This document shows, in pieces, positions 57,949 to 64,000 of a stretch of 64,000 nt of DNA. Every line of letters begins with the position of its first letter. Positions within the stretch are counted from its first letter, which is position 1. The translations under genes and the position numbers were made by a program. The stretch is from positions 124,001 through 188,000 of the forward strand of contig CAVTDW010000027.1 in assembly GCA_963733505.1 (NCBI GenBank), read 5' to 3'. The notes under the pieces are model-generated. The model had not been told where the DNA came from, ran no database searches, and was given only the letters and a program-made list of their open reading frames with translations. This DNA comes from JALYXV01 sp963733505. GTDB lineage: Bacteria; Actinomycetota; Acidimicrobiia; Acidimicrobiales; Palsa-688.

Positions 57949-59766
57949 GCGCCTCCCCCGCCGACCGATGCCTTCCATCCCTCGCCAACCCAGATCGTGC
58001 AGTCCGCCTCGGCGATCACCGCCGGGCCGGCCACCACACCCGACCGACCGCCTGGGTCGGGCAGGTCGCCGAGCTGGACCGGGCTCGGGAGTCGAGCCGA
58101 CGCCCGCAGGGCCACCACTTCGACGGGCGCCTCCGGCCGGGCGAAGCCGTTGCGCCGCTGGTGCTCGGCCCCGAAGCCTTCGATGGAGGGCACTGACAGC
58201 TCATGGCCCTGGCCGGCGTAGCGGCAGTCGAACAAGGTTTCGACCTCGATCGCGGCGGTTGTGTCCCCTTCACCGAGGGGGCCGGCGGGGCCAGGGTCTG
58301 CGGGGCCAAGGTGCGCCGCGGCCGCCTGCGCCAGTTGGGCGAGCGCCGCCACCGCCGCCTCGTGATCCCGGGGATCGCCCCAGCTCTTGACCAGGTCGAC
58401 CTGTCGCGGGGCGGCCAACAAGCCGGCGGCCGACAGTACGCCCGCCCGCGGTGGCACCACCACCGCGGGCATGCCCAGCGCGTCGGCCAGGGCGCAGGCG
58501 TGCAACGGGCCCGCGCCCCCGAACGCCACCAGCGCCAAACCGCGAGGGTCGATTCCCCGCTCGACCGACACCCGGCGAATCGCTCGCACCATGCTGGCGT
58601 TCACGACCGCGAGGACGCCCGCCGCGCTGACCTCCCCTTTTCCCAGTGCCCGCCGTGCCGCGTCCGCGTCGAGACGGCCGAGCCCGGGAAACTCCACCGC
58701 TTCGGGCAGCCGGCCCGCCACCACATTGGCGTCGGTGACGGTGGGGCGCTCGCCGCCGCGGCCGTAGCAGGCGGGACCGGGGTCGGCGCCCGCGCTCTCG
58801 GGGCCGACGACCAGGGCGCCGCCGGGATCCATCCGGGCGATCGACCCTCCGCCGGCGCCGATGGTATGCACGTCGAGCGACGGCATCCGGATGGGGAGGC
58901 CGGCCACCTGGCGCTCGGCCGCGGGCTCGGCCCGCCCACCGCGGATCAGGCAGACGTCGGTGCTGGTCCCGCCCATGTCCAAGGTGACGGCGTCGGGGTA
59001 GCCCGCGGCCACGGCCGCGCTCGACGCGGCCAGCACGCCGCCGGCGGGGCCCGAGAGGAGGAGGGCGACGGGGCGTTCGGCGGCCTCCGCCAGCGGGACG
59101 AGGCCGCCCGCGGAGGTCATGACCAGCACCTGGTCGGCGGCGCCGGCAAGGCCGAGGAGGTAGGCACGGCAGGGCGGGCGGAGGTAGGCGTTGGCGACGG
59201 TCGTCACGGTGCGCTCGTACTCCCGGAACTCCGGCGACAGGTCCGACGAGGCGGTGACGTCGAGGCCCGCGGCCCGAAGGTGGGCCGCCAGGGCGGCCTC
59301 GTGGGCCCCATTGCGGTCGGCGTGGAGCAGGACGACGGCGGCCGCGTCGATGCCGTCGGGGATCGGCAGGGCCGTGAGCTGCACTGCTTCGATCTCGTTG
59401 CCGGCGCCGTCGAGGCGACCCCGGACCTCGAAGCGCAGGTCGCGAGGCACAAGCGGCGGGGGCCGGTCGACGAAGGGGTCGTACAGCGACGGCCGCACCT
59501 GGCGGGCGATCTCGATGATGTCGGCGTGGCCCTCGGTCGAGTACAGCGCCACCCGGGCGCCCCGGCGCTCCAACAGAGGCGTTGGTCGCCACCGTCGTTC
59601 CGTGGGCCACCACCGCCGCGCCGGCACTCCCGGCGGCCGCGGCTACCCCCTCGAGCACCGCCCGCGCCGGGTCGTCGGGACTCGACAGGACCTTCAGGAC
59701 CGAGCCGTCGGCCGACACGATGTCGGTGTAGGTCCCTCCGGTGTCGACTCCGACCCGTCGCGTCAC
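57930..59766 (-). CDS. hyuA: Hydantoinase A / 5-oxoprolinase-type ATPase subunit, one frameshift
   Basis: ATP-binding subunit with an actin-like fold. VGVDTGGTYTDIVSADG is the phosphate-1 motif and TLDMGGTSTDVCLIRGG the phosphate-2 motif; GAGGGSIARMD and DPGPACYGRGG are also present. Near residue 65 the frame breaks. Removing the single base at 59577 restores HGTTVATNALLERRGARVAL, a nearly invariant family motif, so this is very likely a one-base insertion. Corrected length is about 611 residues. Its start is 39 bases from a Rex-type operator in the divergent promoter region. Confidence 0.9.
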
Positions 59767-59804
59767 CAGGCCAGGTTGGCAGATCGCGTCAGACAGGCGT
59801 CAGT

Positions 59805-59822
59805 TTGTGAAAATCTTCACAA
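59805..59822. promoter_or_regulatory. Rex-type (NADH/NAD+ redox) operator
   Basis: TTGTGAAAATCTTCACAA is a perfect dyad of 7-base arms with a 4-base spacer. It is identical to the published Rex operator consensus TTGTGAAnnnnTTCACAA. It overlaps the predicted -35 and spacer of the orphan gene at 59871 and lies 39 bases upstream of hyuA. Bound Rex would block the promoter when NADH is low. Confidence 0.75.
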
Positions 59823-59833
59823 GTGGTTACCAT
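59805..59833 (+). promoter_or_regulatory. Candidate promoter of the orphan 70-residue protein
   Basis: TTGTGA (59805-59810) and TACCAT (59828-59833) are separated by exactly 17 bases. The expected start is near 59840, giving a leader of about 30 bases with GAGGAGG before the ATG. Confidence 0.55.
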
Positions 59834-59870
59834 GGGGTCACACCAATAGATAAAAGAGGAGGTTGTCTCC

Positions 59871-60083
59871 ATGGCAACCATCAACAAGGCCCAGGATCCC
59901 CAGGGCCCCAGGTCGTACAACTACCACTCCAGCGGGAACTTCGACCCCAACGGGCCGATTTCGGTTGTGAACGTGACCCCGAGCGACAAGCGCATCACGG
60001 GCACCACCGAGAGTGCCAAGGCGCAGCGTGACTCCGTCGCCCGCCAGTACGACACCGACCTCGGCCGCCAGGCGGTCGCCTAG
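59871..60083 (+). CDS. Orphan 70-residue hydrophilic protein under Rex-type operator
   Basis: A soluble 70-residue protein of unknown function with no Cys, no Trp, no membrane span and no signal peptide. The first half is rich in Asn, Gly, Pro and Tyr (YNYHSSGNFDPNGPISVVNV); the second half is charged and probably helical (ESAKAQRDSVARQYDTDLGR). It has the best ribosome site in this part of the window (GAGGAGG, 8 bases from ATG), its own promoter and a strong terminator after it. It therefore looks like a monocistronic, well-expressed gene. I do not recognise a family. A redox-responsive small protein is inferred from the operator. Confidence 0.75.
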   Translation: MATINKAQDPQGPRSYNYHSSGNFDPNGPISVVNVTPSDKRITGTTESAKAQRDSVARQYDTDLGRQAVA

Positions 60084-60137
60084 TCCTCTAGTTCGACTCG
60101 AGGGCGCCCGACCGGCGCGCTCACAACGATCACAACG

Positions 60138-60167
60138 AAAGGCCCGGCTCCCACGAGCCGGGCCTTT
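60138..60167. terminator. Strong hairpin terminator between the orphan gene and rpoC
   Basis: AAAGGCCCGGCTC and GAGCCGGGCCTTT form a perfect 13-base stem with a CCAC loop. The stem ends in A:T pairs on both sides, so it can serve both convergent transcripts. A direct repeat TCACAACGA lies just before it. Confidence 0.85.
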
Positions 60168-60199
60168 CCTGTCTTGCAACTGCAACGTTCTCGACTGCG

Positions 60200-64000
<3,801 letters not shown>

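Overview
The window is high-GC DNA with almost no spacing between genes. It carries the housekeeping core of an actinobacterium: the str/S10/spc/alpha ribosomal cluster, a QcrCAB-type bc1 complex with a dihaem cytochrome c and a large Rieske subunit, a small CtaF-like oxidase subunit IV, and a SigE-family ECF sigma factor. Many starts are GTG or TTG, and stop/start overlaps such as ATGA and GTGA are common. Gene order and the unusual tails on the ribosomal proteins suggest a deep-branching actinobacterium such as an Acidimicrobiia member. That placement is an inference, not something the sequence proves.

Layout, left to right. (1) 1-5.3 kb, minus: nnr (NAD(P)HX repair), acpS and a very large GlmS-like amidotransferase. 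(2) 5.3-8.0 kb: a PhoU-like protein, a type B carboxylesterase and a stand-alone LuxR-type HTH protein. (3) 8.1-14.5 kb, minus: a seven-gene unit running lipoprotein, HlyD-like adaptor, MacB-type ATPase, MacB-type permease, a membrane-anchored Gly-rich protein, a tiny membrane protein and WecB. A second, paralogous LuxR-type HTH protein lies on its other side at 14.8 kb. (4) 15.1-17.3 kb, minus: rplM-rpsI-glmM. (5) 17.5-29.7 kb: aerobic respiration, with coxB-ctaD-ctaF (plus), an HAF-repeat surface protein, a GT87-type glycosyltransferase, ctaE-qcrC-qcrA-qcrB (minus), then ctaG-ilvA (plus). (6) 29.7-48.0 kb, minus: rplC through rplQ-truA with secY, adk, map, infA and rpoA, followed by an SGNH hydrolase. 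(7) 48.1-50.9 kb: an ECF sigma factor, a probable membrane partner and an M1-like peptidase, sitting between rplC and rpsJ. (8) 51-55.7 kb, minus: rpsL-rpsG-fusA-tuf-rpsJ. (9) 56-60.1 kb: trmO-like, hyuA-hyuB and a 70-residue orphan protein. (10) 60.2 kb to the right edge, minus: rpoC, running off the window.

The genes fall into translation/transcription (rpl, rps, rpo, fusA, tuf, infA, map, truA), cell-wall precursor supply (glmS, glmM, wecB), and a complete electron path from quinol through QcrCAB to the aa3-type oxidase with its assembly factor CtaG. The most striking regulatory signal is a sequence identical to the Rex (NADH-sensing repressor) operator consensus. It overlaps the predicted promoter of the orphan gene at 59871.

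Several genes, including essential ones (rpoC, glmS, truA, rplD, qcrC), contain single-base frameshifts, and most look like one-base insertions. I read these as probable sequencing or assembly errors and annotate each gene across its break. I saw no tRNA, rRNA, CRISPR array, insertion sequence or prophage.
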